From positions 4,919,429-4,983,428 of the forward strand of contig OX422203.1 in assembly GCA_949130485.1 (NCBI GenBank): a DNA stretch of 64,000 nt. Direction: 5' to 3'. Positions 1 to 10,786 of this stretch are shown in pieces (within the stretch, counting starts at the first letter, position 1; each line of letters opens with the position of its first letter). This stretch comes from Agelas oroides (taxonomy: Eukaryota > Porifera > Demospongiae > Agelasida > Agelasidae). The position numbers and the translations under genes are program-made. The notes under the pieces are model-generated. The model saw only the letters and a program-made list of their open reading frames with translations. It did no database searches and had not been told where the DNA came from.

Positions 1-470
1 CACCCCAGCTAGCTACATCATGAGTCAGATCAAATATACCAGTAACACCCCAGCCAGCTACATCATGAGTCAGATCAAATATACCAGTAACATGTCAGCT
101 AGCTACATCATGAGTCACCATAACACCCCAGCCAGCTACATCATGAGTCAGATCAAATATACCATAACACCCCAGCTAGCTACATCATGAGTCAGATCAA
201 ATATACCATAACACCCCAGCTAGCTACATCATGAGTCACCATAACACCCCAGCTAGCTACATCATGAGTCAGATCAAATATACCATAACATCCCAGCTAG
301 CTACATCATGAGTCAGATCGAATACACCATAACACCCCAGCCAGCTACATCATGAGTCAGATCAAATATACCAGTAACATGTCAGCTAGCTACATTACCA
401 TGCAGTCAGGTCAAATATACCAGTAACATGTCAGCTAGCTACATTACCATGCATGCAGTCAGATCATACT
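1..470. repeat. Minisatellite, about 45-bp unit
   Basis: About ten head-to-tail copies of a unit built on CAGCTAGCTACATCATGAGT followed by CAGATCAAATATACC. Full units are 45 bp (positions 1-45 and 46-90), with shorter 33-bp variants such as 91-123 that lack the CAGATCAAATATACC part. The last two units near 380-470 diverge. The array probably continues off the left edge. It sits just past the last visible exon of the ankyrin gene, so it is probably intronic or downstream of it. Confidence 0.9.
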
Positions 471-499
471 CCATTAACCTAAACACAGACTACTCCCAC

Positions 500-3400
500 C
501 TTATTGTTGCTCTTTGCAATCTTCTGCAGACATGACTTTGTGGACGAGTTGAAGTATGGGTCAACAGGAGAGCGTCCATTCTCATCTCCATCCAGAATAG
601 AGTAGTAGACCACAAAACTGTTCTGTTCACCAGAGATTGGCTCAAGTGTTGCATCCAGAACTGCCAGAACTGTGTCCTGATGTATCAAGAGTCAACGATT
701 CTTGATTTCCCAGGATGTTAAAAACTAGAGTGACTCTTGTAGTTTACAGTAAGCAGTACGTGCCAAAACTCATCCCTCTCAGGGTCATAGCCAGCACCTT
801 GGAGCTGGTCCAACCGTGGATGTGGTTAAGTCACACCCCCAATTAATTAAATGACTTCACACCCTTTAGTTCCGTGCTAGCGCGCGCTTAGCCATGAAGT
901 GAAGTCATTGCCACTGCCACTGGCTAAACCAAACAGATTGGAAGGCATGGGACACTGCTTTCTTTTGCCCAAATGTGCGCTTGGGAACCAGTTGCTGTAG
1001 CCATGGCATTGTACGAGCACGAGTTATTGCTCGGTGCAGCTGCACAAGTGCGAAAATGTCATCTGCGCAGTTCCAAAAATGACCATAAAACTGGTCTGGC
1101 CAAAACCAGACTAGCCAGACCGTTTGCTACGCCCATGGCTCTTAACCCTATGGTTTCATGGGCCAGGGTGAATTAGTGGAAGTGTGTACTGTAAATGAAT
1201 TTCTTCCACAAGAAAAAAAAAAAAAATTTCACATTTCATTTGCATTCTTATCTGTGTCTCAAGAAACTGCGGCAGCATAGGGGTCATGTATAGTCTCACT
1301 TCATAAGTGACTAGGGTTGACGGATGTTGTCTCCCTCCCATGCACTGACAAGGCAGAATTTGCCAATAACAGTCTACCAAACCTTCTACCAAACCTTCCT
1401 GTAGGCATATGGTAGACCCTAGCTGATGCCCCCATGAGCCAATGTAGGCTATACTCATCACTTGCTGTTTCTTCACATTGGTGGGGTGAACTGGGTTCAC
1501 ACAATCTTTTCCTGAAAAAAATATTTTCTAGCAATTCATGAAAGTTTTCTCCTGGAATTTAAACCTGTTATACATATTTGTATCCAAATCCATGTTTGTC
1601 CTAGAAAAGTGTTGTCATTTGCCAAATCTTTCATGAATTCTCGGAAGGTTTCATTAACATAACACATGAAATAATGACACCAAGCAACCCTAATGTGATA
1701 GTATGCACCAACCTTCATATCTGGTTTCTCTAAAAGACTGTGCAAGCTGATAGTACAAGGCAGATTCCTGCTTCCCATGAAAAGCTGACGAACCCTACAG
1801 CCAAAATAAGAAAAAATGGAGTAGTAGTATCCCAATATGGTTATTCATAAAACTTCTGACAGTCTGAATCCTTGTTACAATTTGGCATCAATTGTGCATG
1901 TACTAGCAGAAAGAAATCTTACAAGATCGGCAAATGTATACACATTTAAAGTACAAACTATGCTAATGAACTAAGCTACCTACACTATTATGCTGGTTGG
2001 AAGACCATCAATGCAGCTGGCACAAATTTTTGCTGCTCATTATCACTTCTTATTCAATGCTAACAACATGGTGAAAAAAATAGATGGCACCAGCAAGGTA
2101 TCATATTTGACATGAAGTGTAAATTGTAAAAGTGATAATCCTTGATGTTACTCACGTCTGTGTGATGAGTAACATCAAGTATGCGTGGCGACTTTCCTCA
2201 GCTATTTGTGCGAATAAAACTATGCATACAAACCAGGCAGTGTGTTCACAAAAAACAGAGGTCAGCAGGACACAGTATCTGCCTGTCAGTTTGTGAACAC
2301 TAAAATCCAGTGAGAGTAGCTGCTTAGGCAAGACACATGGCTCTGTTGGACCACTCCATACGTGGCAAACTATCCACTGAATTGATGACAATTTCTCTAA
2401 ACTCTCACATGTAATAATTATAAGAAGCTTTGGTGATAGACTGTAGAGAATGACAAAGCTGGTGATGTGGTAATACACTGGTAAAGCGTTAACTTGTCAA
2501 CTCACTGCATTGCTCACTCGCCCCACAATGTTCTACATTCCCCTAGTATTACTACTATATTTACTTCCCTACCTCGCATACTCCATGCTCTTTATCATCA
2601 ATACAGCAAAGTCACTGCGACTGTTCATGATGGCCAACTGGAGTGGGATTTGCTTCTCATTATTCTTGGCCATAGTCTTTGCATCATGGTCCAGCAGACA
2701 CTTTCCAACATTCACAAACCCTCTCAAAGCTGCCAGGTGAAGTGGAGTGTTGCCATCAGGGCCAGCAGTGGTGACAATGGCCCCACGTTGAAGCAGTCTG
2801 ATCACAAATTGCTCAGCCTAATAATGTACACAGTGTTGCAATTGTCAGATAATACATTAGCACTATATATACTGGATGTAACCTACACGAGACTTGAATA
2901 CCCTATGTGGTACTCAGTTCACCCCCACACATGGTAACACAAGAACCAGTGAAATATCTGAATACCATATATACATGAAGAAAGATACTACAGAGAAAGC
3001 GTGCAAATGTCATCTACATATCACCATGCATATCCTTACACAGAATTCTCCAAACTCCTGTTGCTGCAATACCCAAAGTAATGCCTGGTGTACACTGCCA
3101 GTTTCTTCAACAAATGAATCCACATACACCTCAAGGGTTGCCTCTGTACGACTTAATCCCAACCTGCTTTTCTCTACAACCTAGATAAATATGCATTAGG
3201 CACAAATGCAGGATTAGAAGGGCTGGGCTACAAAACCATAAAAATGCAACTGGATGCAAATCTGTACTAGCACATGCAACTCAAGTAGGTGCTTTTGTCA
3301 GGGTGTGTATAGGTAGATTAGCTTGGATTGATGCTTTTCAAGGACATTGTAGAAGTACTACTATAGTATACTAGCTAAATGAAAAAAAAATGACAGGCTG

Positions 3401-3894
3401 TAGTAAAACTTAAAAAAAGGCACATGCGCCTGTCTGATTTCACCACAGGGAGTGAATTGTTTTTTATTGTTTCCCAGTCATGTCTTTACCCCTAAATCTC
3501 TGCCTTTCTGTGCTTAGGTTACCACGCAGTTTTCATGAGAGGACTTGTGTACCTTTTCCAGAAATTCCTCCCCCTCCTCTTCCAGTGCTGCCTCCACCTG
3601 ACCCCATACAGATCCTGCATGCGTGGGAAGGGAGGTGGGTTCTCTGTTCACGCTCTGCGACGAGTTTTGATCCTCGCGCTGATGCGACGTTATAGATGCT
3701 AGTCGCAACGGTACTGGAAATTTTATTTTCACATCTCTCAAACGGACAATCCCTTCATCATCCGTAGGAAAGTCCACCAGCTCTCCGGAAGTTTGATAGG
3801 CGAGATGGCGTTCAGTCACAGGACCATCAGTGCGGTTGGTATTGCTATCCAGGTGTACCTCTGCTAGCTCTATAATTGGGGTGAACGGCTCCAT
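500..3894 (-). CDS. Ankyrin-repeat gene, TRPA-channel-like, 5' part
   Basis: Five exons are proposed from splice signals and phase: 3553-3894 (ATG at 3892-3894), 3040-3180, 2573-2817, 1713-1794 and 500-676, totalling 987 nt or 329 codons in one frame. Exon 3 encodes an ankyrin repeat with GNTPLHLAA and a second, weaker repeat. Exons 4-5 then give residues (LHSLLEKPDMK, AVLDATLEP, VVYYSILDG) that line up by eye with the linker between the last ankyrin repeat and the first membrane helix of TRPA cation channels. If that is right, the pore region lies beyond position 1. The first two exons (161 codons, rich in acidic residues) contain no ankyrin motif, so this protein would have far fewer ankyrin repeats than typical TRPA1 (about 14). 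Donors are good (AAG|GTACAC, AG|GTAGGG, AAG|GTTGGT, AAG|GTGGGA). The TRPA assignment is an inference; the ankyrin domain is firm. Confidence 0.55.
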
Positions 3895-4302
3895 TGTCGA
3901 CCAGTCTAATCTATAACCGTATACGCGTGGGATGCATCAGCGTGACCGGAGTATATTAACTAATGCTATTTTAACAAATTCTTATGGTAATTACTATAGT
4001 TTCAGGCGTCAGAAATCTAGCAGCCCTATGAGTGTGCCAGTGTATTTGTGTCTACATCGTGCTAACTGCAAAGTTGTACATGAGTAACGTTAGCTATATT
4101 TTTTTTTTTTAATGACTCATAAATATCTCAGATACATGCATGTCTTGTGCAGTACTAGTGGTGTATGAACCAGATTGTGTCCCCTGGCTCCACATTTGTG
4201 AATTGGTGTAGTTGTGTTAGTGTGTTGTGCACGATTCAGTCAATCAACAATATAAACTTATTCTAATTACCTTACTATAATTATGCCCACTGTGTTGCTC
4301 CC
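3895..4302. other. No gene seen
   Basis: This stretch between the ankyrin gene start and a MITE piece would contain the promoter of the ankyrin gene if the start at 3894 is right. I see no TATA-like or other recognisable element. A T-run lies near 4100-4110. Confidence 0.4.
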
Positions 4303-4504
4303 CACACTGCAAAAAATGATTGGTTGTTTTAACCACTGAGTGGTTACCCTGGTTGCAGACAAGCTGAGGAGACAGTGGTTATGAGACATTTATTTTGGTA
4401 TTAGAGGCTAATTGCATAAGCAATCTGAACCCAAACCATACCTTACAACTGACAACCCTCAGAACATCTGTGAGAGAGTCACTACAACTACACTTCAAAT
4501 ATAT
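4303..4504. mobile_element. MITE half, CACTG(C/T)AAAA family
   Basis: The sequence starts with an ACACTGCAAAAAATG-type terminus and matches the left half of the complete element at 18803-19164 (shared: GTTGTTTTAAC, GTGGTTA, and an internal CCCTCAGAACATCTGTGAG block that is inverted there). It stops exactly where the DIRS element begins, which suggests that the DIRS element inserted into this MITE. The expected other half after 11012 is only weakly similar (GTTCACAGATGTTC), so the nesting is tentative. Confidence 0.5.
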
Positions 4505-4692
4505 TTAACAGCTTTCTCAGAGAATAGGCTTTCATGGGTATTAGAGAAGAGACCCATTATCTTAGAGGCAGAGGTGGCTTTAGTAGAGATCTTGTAAGCT
4601 CAGATCTCTGAGTTAGTTTACAAATGCTTGGAGGGCCGGTTTTGAAATTTGGTACCTGGTGGGTTTAAGGACCCTCCCAGAGTACCTTCCAC
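4504..4692 (-). repeat. DIRS split repeat B2
   Basis: It matches B1 at about 4973-5173: both contain TAACAGCTTTCTCAGAGAAT, GAGATCTTGTAAGCTCAGAT and GGACCCTCCCAGAGTACCTT. B2 lies at the outer 3' end of the element. B1 carries about 12 extra bases near 5036-5047. Confidence 0.85.
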
Positions 4693-4807
4693 CTCTGCTT
4701 TTATCACACTGAGGTTAGCATGAAAACCCCAGTGGAGAAACTAACAATATTAAAATAATAAATAAACTAAAAGTAACAGTAGTGGGAGGGACTGACTAAG
4801 GGTGGGT

Positions 4808-4973
4808 AGAGATGGCAAGTTGCACTGCAGCTGCATGAACTAGAAAGAGAGTTGCGCGAATAATGGTTGTCAAGTGAGTAGTTAGTACGCATGCGCAGTG
4901 GGTAGTACGCATGCGCAGTACCTTAGGTGCGCCGCCTCTGCTGTTAACCTCCTTTAACTTCATTAAAGTTCAT
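4808..4973 (-). repeat. DIRS split repeat A2
   Basis: About 166 bp, essentially identical to A1 at 10847-11012. Both contain a duplicated TAGTACGCATGCGCAGT motif and end with CATTAAAGTTCAT. It lies directly against B1, as expected for the B1-A2 junction. Confidence 0.88.
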
Positions 4974-5173
4974 TTAACAGCTTTCTCAGAGAATAGGCTT
5001 TCATGGGTATTAGAGAAGAGACCCATTATCTTAGTGGAGGAAAAACAGAGGCAGATGTGGCTTTAGTAGAGATCTTGTAAGCTCAGATCTCTGAGTTAGT
5101 TTACAAATGCTTGGAGGGCCGGTTTTGAAATTTGGTACCTGGTGGGTTTAAGGACCCTCCCAGAGTACCTTCC
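4973..5173 (-). repeat. DIRS split repeat B1
   Basis: The inner partner of B2, abutting A2 on its outer side. Between it and the recombinase frame lies an AT-rich (AAT)n stretch at about 5220-5300. Confidence 0.85.
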
Positions 5174-5375
5174 AAGAGAAGACGGAGTCTGACCCTCCAA
5201 GCAGTGAGTTGTAATTATAAGATAATAATAATAATAAAAATGATAATATATAATAATAATAATAATATTAATAATAATGAATAATAATGACACAACAGCA
5301 ACTGCAACAATAACAGAAAAAACAACGACAATAGGGTGGTAATAAGGGTAACAACACAGCAAGGCTAAAGCTAAG

Positions 5376-6374
5376 CTAGCACGGAGCAGAAGCCAAGCTT
5401 CTTGTGATTGCTGCAAGCTGTTCGCGAGGAGTCCGAATGTACAGCAGGTAGGCTGAGGACTCCCACCGCCCAAGTAGTTGAATCGTGGAGTCGGAAATAC
5501 CACTTTGGGCGGCCGTTGTTGCGGCACCGATACGGAAACTGTGACCACAATAGTCACTCTGGCGAATATCCGTCGCCGACAATGCTTCGCGAAGTTTGGC
5601 GACAAGGCGGTCACGAGTCAGAAGTAACCCGTTCCGGAACTTGAAGAGCGGGCCCGCGGCGCCACCTCGGACGGCCAGATAGGCCAACATGGCGGAGATA
5701 GGGCAGAGCTCATTGTGAGTTCGGCCGAGGAAGATGTCCACTCCCTTTCTGAACGGGTCTGTCTTCGATGTCTTCAAATGAACCCGCATGATTGACGGGT
5801 TTTGTGGGTCATCAATCGCAACATCACTGAAGCTCAGATGAACAGTGGGATCATACGCTTTGTCAGAGGGGGAGCAGATTTCTCCTGATCTCAAGAACCC
5901 GAAGAAAGCTAAAGTAAATGCTGCCCATAGCATGATCTGATCATGAGTAGGAGAGGATTTTGACCAAACCAGCCTAATACTTCTAAGGATGGTTGGGGTG
6001 ATGGGAAGGCGGGGCCTAGGCTGCCTTCCTTGTTTGGCTTGAAAGGATTTGATTCCTCTTATAATCTGCTTAAGACGAGGCATGTCACCTATGTTGGGGT
6101 CCGAAAGCCCATGAGAGATTTGTAGGTGGCGGGCAGCTGATAGATAGCACTTTATTGATGAGTGGGCCAAACCTTTATCAGCTAAAAATGAGACATAAAA
6201 ACACAACAAGTTTTCAGAGAGAGGAAGAGGGTATGATCCTGCTGCACTGCAAAAGTTAATAAAGCGAGCTTTTGCTGAGTTATATGATCGCTGTGTTGAG
6301 GGGGCTAGGCCTTGTTGAAAATATTTGCGAACAGAGTTGCCCAGTTTACACAAGTCCAGTCTGGCTTCTGACAT
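5376..6374 (-). CDS. Tyrosine recombinase of the DIRS element
   Basis: A 332-residue frame. The N-terminal part resembles the SAM-like DNA-binding domain (FINFCSAAGSYPLPLSE, then FYVSFLADKGL). The catalytic domain shows LRSGEI with the first Arg, HSFRIGAAT with the His-x-x-Arg pair, and LGRWESSAYLLYIRT, whose final Tyr is the expected nucleophile. This enzyme integrates circular cDNA in the DIRS order. Its start overlaps the end of the RT frame by about 70 bp, as is common in these elements. Positions of the catalytic residues are by eye. Confidence 0.85.
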   Translation of the reverse strand: MSEARLDLCKLGNSVRKYFQQGLAPSTQRSYNSAKARFINFCSAAGSYPLPLSENLLCFYVSFLADKGLAHSSIKCYLSAARHLQISHGLSDPNIGDMPRLKQIIRGIKSFQAKQGRQPRPRLPITPTILRSIRLVWSKSSPTHDQIMLWAAFTLAFFGFLRSGEICSPSDKAYDPTVHLSFSDVAIDDPQNPSIMRVHLKTSKTDPFRKGVDIFLGRTHNELCPISAMLAYLAVRGGAAGPLFKFRNGLLLTRDRLVAKLREALSATDIRQSDYCGHSFRIGAATTAAQSGISDSTIQLLGRWESSAYLLYIRTPREQLAAITRSLASAPC

Positions 6375-8224
6375 ACCATGAGCTGGAGTAGCGACGATGG
6401 TACTGGAGTGGGGAGTGGAGAGGCCTGCGGGTACAGAGATAGAAATGCTGACATATGGTTGCGTGACAAGGCATCAGCTATGGCATTATGTTTTCCTGGC
6501 AGATGCTTGCTGACTATCACAAAGTCATATGCACATTCAATGAGTGTGAGACAGCGGATGAGGTGCATGGCATCAGGATTACGAGACTGTTTGCAGTTTA
6601 TAATGTGGACCACTGCCATATTATCTGAGAGAGCTCTAACAGTCTTTCCAGCCCAAGAATGACCCCACAGTGCAGCTGCCAAAACTATTGGGATAAGTTC
6701 TTGGATAGTGATGTGGGCAGAGGAAGCTGCACCACTCCATTGCAGCTGAAACCAATTGGATTCCACGAAGGCCCCACACCCCCAGCCACCAGATGCGTCA
6801 GAAGTAACTGTAATGTCAGGATGATCTTTCTTGATGGGTGCTAGCATGGAGGTACCATTCCATGTGGCTGCCATATGGTGCCACCACTCTAAGTCGGACC
6901 GAAATTCCCAGGACAAGCGAATTTTGGCTTCTGGGTGTTTGCGAGTGGTGGAGAGGTCAATCATCCTCCTAACAAAGGCACGTCCTGGTTTTACAACTGA
7001 AGCAGCATGTTGCAGGGACCCAATCAGAGACAGGAGTTCACGCTTTGAGCAGCACTTCCTGCCACGCCATGTGTGGACCTGTTGTCTCAGAAGAGTGAGT
7101 TTTGTATTGGGAAGCCGAAGGATCATCGCTTCTGTGTCAAACTCAATGCCAAGAACTGAAAGGGTTGTGGCAGGTCCCTCATTCTTTTCTGGCTCAATGG
7201 GGATGCCAAGTTCTGTGCATACCTGTATTGCTGCAGCCATAGCAAGTGAACATTGTGATGAGGTTGGGCTTCCTGCGAAGATGAAGTCATCAACGTAGTG
7301 AAAAATCCAGTGGACTCCCCTTTTTCGAATCGCCCACTCAAGAGCATCAGCAACAGCTGTGAATAACAGAGGGGCTGTGCGAAGGCCAAAGGGGAGCACT
7401 TTGTCAATGTACAGATTCCCCTTCCATACCATACCTAAGAGTAATCTGTCTGAGGGGTGAACTGGGACCAGCCTGAATGCTTCTTTAACATCCAGCTTTC
7501 CAAGCAGAGTGCCCTTCCCCAGTTGCAAAACCACTTGTGCGATGTTGTCAATTGAGATGTAAGAGAGAGTGGAGAGATCTTTCTCAATGAAATCGTTAAC
7601 ACTGTGCCCATCTGGCGCTGAAAGATCAATAATCAGTCTCCACTTTCCTGGTCGACGTTTTTTGGGAATGACCCCAAAGGGACTAGTGTGAACCCATGGA
7701 AGGGTGGAAGGATCAGCGATGTGAACCATGCGTCCTAGCAACAACTCTTTCTCAATGTATGAATCCACCACTGACTGGTGCTCAACTGCAGAGAGTAAGT
7801 TACGTGACCGGGGCTTAAGGGAGTGGCCACTGTACTTGAAGCCAATCCTAAACCCTTCCCTTATGCCCTCAAGTATGTAGGAGCTGAATGCTGTGTCAGG
7901 ATGGTGCTGGAGGAGCTCACACCAGCGAGACAACACCAGAGGGGTAGAAATGGTTAGCAGGTCAACTGGAAGCTGTGGTGTTACTGCTAGGGTTCGGGCT
8001 CTTATAGCAGTAAGCTGGGTCATATAAGGGTATGGTACTTGCAGGCAGTCAGGAATGTAATGGGCATACCCTGTGAATATGATTGTGTGTGGGACCAAGG
8101 GTGAGGATATTACTGTTAATATGTAGATTATACAGACAATAAACAATGCAACTGAGCATAGATAATGATAAGCACTCGGGTGTTCATGTTCTATACATGC
8201 AGCAGAGCGTGGATAAGTTGTCAC
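6305..8224 (-). CDS. Reverse transcriptase-RNase H of the DIRS element
   Basis: A 639-residue frame. RT motifs run in order: KRRPGKWRLIIDLS, GKLDVKEAFRLVPVHP, LPFGLRTAPLLFT and the catalytic YVDDFIFAG. RNase H follows with VTSDASGGWGCGAF, an invariant Glu in TIQELIPI, the SDNMAVVHI block and IADALSRN. No methyltransferase domain follows. The frame's last bases overlap the recombinase frame, and its start overlaps the end of the gag-like frame by 4 bp (8221-8224). Confidence 0.88.
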   Translation of the reverse strand: MTTYPRSAACIEHEHPSAYHYLCSVALFIVCIIYILTVISSPLVPHTIIFTGYAHYIPDCLQVPYPYMTQLTAIRARTLAVTPQLPVDLLTISTPLVLSRWCELLQHHPDTAFSSYILEGIREGFRIGFKYSGHSLKPRSRNLLSAVEHQSVVDSYIEKELLLGRMVHIADPSTLPWVHTSPFGVIPKKRRPGKWRLIIDLSAPDGHSVNDFIEKDLSTLSYISIDNIAQVVLQLGKGTLLGKLDVKEAFRLVPVHPSDRLLLGMVWKGNLYIDKVLPFGLRTAPLLFTAVADALEWAIRKRGVHWIFHYVDDFIFAGSPTSSQCSLAMAAAIQVCTELGIPIEPEKNEGPATTLSVLGIEFDTEAMILRLPNTKLTLLRQQVHTWRGRKCCSKRELLSLIGSLQHAASVVKPGRAFVRRMIDLSTTRKHPEAKIRLSWEFRSDLEWWHHMAATWNGTSMLAPIKKDHPDITVTSDASGGWGCGAFVESNWFQLQWSGAASSAHITIQELIPIVLAAALWGHSWAGKTVRALSDNMAVVHIINCKQSRNPDAMHLIRCLTLIECAYDFVIVSKHLPGKHNAIADALSRNHMSAFLSLYPQASPLPTPVPSSLLQLMVCQKPDWTCVNWATLFANIFNKA

Positions 8225-9087
8225 TCTAGTGACTTCGATGTGGATGCTGCCGTAGGTTTAGCTGAACACAGCTTGCTGGGATGATCACTCCCGCACTTTG
8301 CACAGCGGTGTGCATAACGGCATCTGACACCAAAGGGGCAGCCCCCACTGCCAGTGTTGAAACGCCTACATATCTCAGAGTCATATGATCGAGAGCTGGA
8401 AGCTTTAGGACGCTTTGGTGGAGGTGGTCTTAGTGGGCATGCATCTGAGAGGTGATCTAGAGAATGGCATGATTTACACCAAGACTCGCTGGATTTGGCT
8501 TGGCCAGTGAAGCACTGTGCGAACAGGCTTGAGTCGATGCGAGCCCAGTCAGAAGTCTGGTTACGCTCTGCAGCTTCCTGGCGAAAGTTTTGATCGTAAA
8601 TGACCCATGATGGCCATTTAAAGCGATGGCACGCACGAACAATCTGGCACATATAACCAAGAAGGTCCGTGATGCGTTCAGGAGATTGAGAGCAGATTAT
8701 GGCAGTGTACAATGAAAAACACTGTACCCAGGTTGCCAGGTCTGGAATGAGACGCTTCTGTTGAAGCAAGTCGTGGGCACTGACAAGGAGGACACCCCCT
8801 TCTGGGGACTGTATGGGTCGAACCTTTCCTTTTGCTGGGGGAAGTTCTGCAAGATCAATAAATTCACCTGCGAGAATTCGATCTGCCAGTTTCTTTGAAA
8901 CTGGGGGAAGGCCATGACCCACCATGTGCTGAGAGGATATATTGGCAGCAGTGGATGGTGCACCTGCTAACGTAGTGGCAGTGTTGCTGATCAAGTGAGA
9001 AATGTTTTGAGTGGTGTTCTGAATGAGTGGTGGGGGTGGAGGTAGCAAGTTCAGGGTAGGAGGGATGAGATGTGGAGATGGTAACAT
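8221..9087 (-). CDS. Gag-like zinc-finger protein of the DIRS element
   Basis: A 288-residue frame. A proline-rich N terminus is followed by LPPVSKKLADRILAGEFIDL and PAKGK, a helical region containing WPSWVIYDQNFRQEA, then a Cys-His cluster. That cluster comprises CKSCHSLDHLSDAC (a CxxC...H...C knuckle), a CCCH-type finger in CRRF...CPFGVRCRYAH, and CAKCGSDHPSKLC. This organisation is typical of the ORF1/Gag proteins of animal DIRS elements and is expected to bind nucleic acid. It is probably translated from an upstream leader. Confidence 0.8.
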   Translation of the reverse strand: MLPSPHLIPPTLNLLPPPPPLIQNTTQNISHLISNTATTLAGAPSTAANISSQHMVGHGLPPVSKKLADRILAGEFIDLAELPPAKGKVRPIQSPEGGVLLVSAHDLLQQKRLIPDLATWVQCFSLYTAIICSQSPERITDLLGYMCQIVRACHRFKWPSWVIYDQNFRQEAAERNQTSDWARIDSSLFAQCFTGQAKSSESWCKSCHSLDHLSDACPLRPPPPKRPKASSSRSYDSEICRRFNTGSGGCPFGVRCRYAHRCAKCGSDHPSKLCSAKPTAASTSKSLE

Positions 9088-9489
9088 TCCAAGCGGTTGA
9101 CCTATAGAATTGGGGAGGGTGGGGATGGGAGGAGGGGAGGCAGGAGGGGGGGAAGGCTCTGTGAAATGTTACACTTACTAGATGTACATATAGAGGGAAG
9201 GATTGTGTAGAGAGGAAACACCGCATGATAAGGCATTGTGTATAAAGGGGGGGCAAGCAAAGAACATGCCCCATGAACTGGTTGTGTTGGTGGGAAATTA
9301 TTGGTTGCTAAGTAAATGGACCATCTGACTGGCTGTATAAGAAGCTGGTAGCAGGTATGTAGGCCCTTGTGGCAAAGCAGTTGTGCAGTGAAATTGGGAT
9401 CATGAAACAGCTTCAAGTGTAGAGCAGGCCTTGAAACACTAGACATTGACATAGGTGGTGTGCCAGGAAATTTCTGTGACATATTGGTC

Positions 9490-10350
9490 TAAACACCTGA
9501 ATACCAGAGTATAGGTGCTGGGAACTGGGCCTGCATACCAACCAAGGGTGAGTGCTGTGAGGCACCTAGACACTGGACCTGAGGAGTGCATGCAAAGGCC
9601 ATCTGTGACCCCTGGACACCGGCCCAGAAGGGTACTCCAATTAACTTCTGCGTCACCTGAACACCGGCCCATATGATACAGGTTTACTGCAAAGGACTCC
9701 TGTTACAAAGGCCCAAGACACTTGCCTGGACACCGGCCCAGAAGTGTAATGTTTGTGCAACTGGACACCAGCCCAGATATGACACCTGGACACCAGCCCA
9801 GAGGTGTGCTGCAAAGGACTCTTTTAGCATCTGGACACCAGCCCAGAAGTGTGCTGCAATGGACTCTTTTAGCATCTGGACACCAGCCCAGAAGCATGCA
9901 GCAAAGAACTCTTTTAGCATCTGGACACCAGCCCAGATATGACACCTGGACACCGGCCCAGAGGTGTGCTGCAAAGGACTCTTTTAGCATCTGGACACCA
10001 GCCCAGAAGTGTGCTGCAATGGACTCTTTTAGCATCTGGACACCAGCCCAGAAGCATGCAGCAAAGAACTCTTTTAGCATCTGGACACCAGCCCGGATAT
10101 GACACCTGGACACCGGCCCAGAAGTGATATGTGGACACCAGCCCAGAAGTGTGCTGCAAGGGACTCCTGTGTCACCTGGGCACCGGTCCAGAAATATGCT
10201 GCAAAGGACGTACTCCTATCGTGTACAAAAGCCCAATTACATGACACTTGGACACCAGGCCAGAAGTGATCTGCACAACAGATTAATATTATACCAAGGC
10301 CTAGATACGTATGACACCTGGACGCTGGTCCAGAGGCAAAGAGTGAATCC
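9490..10350. repeat. Minisatellite inside the DIRS leader
   Basis: An irregular array of a short unit containing CTGGACACCAGCCCAGAAG. From 9771 to 10098 it is organised in a 160-bp higher-order unit of four subunits (starts at 9771, 9931 and 10091), two copies of which are nearly identical. The outer subunits towards 9500 and 10330 are much more diverged. Several frames stay open on both strands only because of the repeat, so no protein is called. Confidence 0.85.
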
Positions 10351-10591
10351 CTGGTGTAGAGAAGCTTTGGATTCACGAGTACCGGCATTCCGTATTGGCT
10401 TATCATTAGCTACGGCATGCATATGCAGGGAGAATGTGCAAGTGTCTGTGAGTGTGTGCGTGTGTATCTGTAGGGGGGGGGGGGGGGGGGCAGTCACGAC
10501 AATAAACCTGATTAGGAGCGGCCTTAGGCCATCACACTCCAATGCGGAGTGGAGGAGTAGCATTTTTAGCGCGGCTGCCCCCCCGACGTTG

Positions 10592-10786
10592 CTAGACGGG
10601 AGTGATGAAACCGAGCTTACCCGGTCTCCGAGATGCTCGAGTTTGGGGTTGCGCTTCGCGAATTGCAAGTAGGAGGTTCTCTGCCACGCTAAGGGCTCTT
10701 GGTAGATCTATCGTTTCTTGGCGATGGGAACCACCGGGGCTACGGGGTGGAGGCGGAGTACTAGGTGGAGAGGACTCGTCCGTCAT
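10592..10786 (-). CDS. Short proline/arginine-rich frame in the DIRS 5' region
   Basis: A 64-residue frame (MTDESSPPSTPPPPRSPGG...) lies just inside repeat A1 in the same orientation as the element. It may be the 5' exon or leader peptide of the gag-like protein; spliced leaders are known in some DIRS elements. Nothing in the sequence settles this, and the pieces are left separate. A run of 18 G at 10473-10490 lies just downstream in element orientation. Confidence 0.35.
   Translation of the reverse strand: MTDESSPPSTPPPPRSPGGSHRQETIDLPRALSVAENLLLAIREAQPQTRASRRPGKLGFITPV

Noticed and set aside
1-470. CRISPR-like array
   Set aside because: Units repeat wholly, with no unique spacers of constant length, in a clearly animal genome.
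2156-2440. Possible extra exon of the ankyrin gene with good splice sites (285 nt, in phase)
   Set aside because: Leaving it out keeps the frame and makes exons 2573-2817 and 1713-1794 join into a TRPA-like linker; with it the similarity is interrupted. It could still be an alternative exon.
9684-10113. Repetitive frames with WAGVQ or GHQPRS repeats on both strands
   Set aside because: Open only because the minisatellite unit lacks stops in several frames; no protein is supported.
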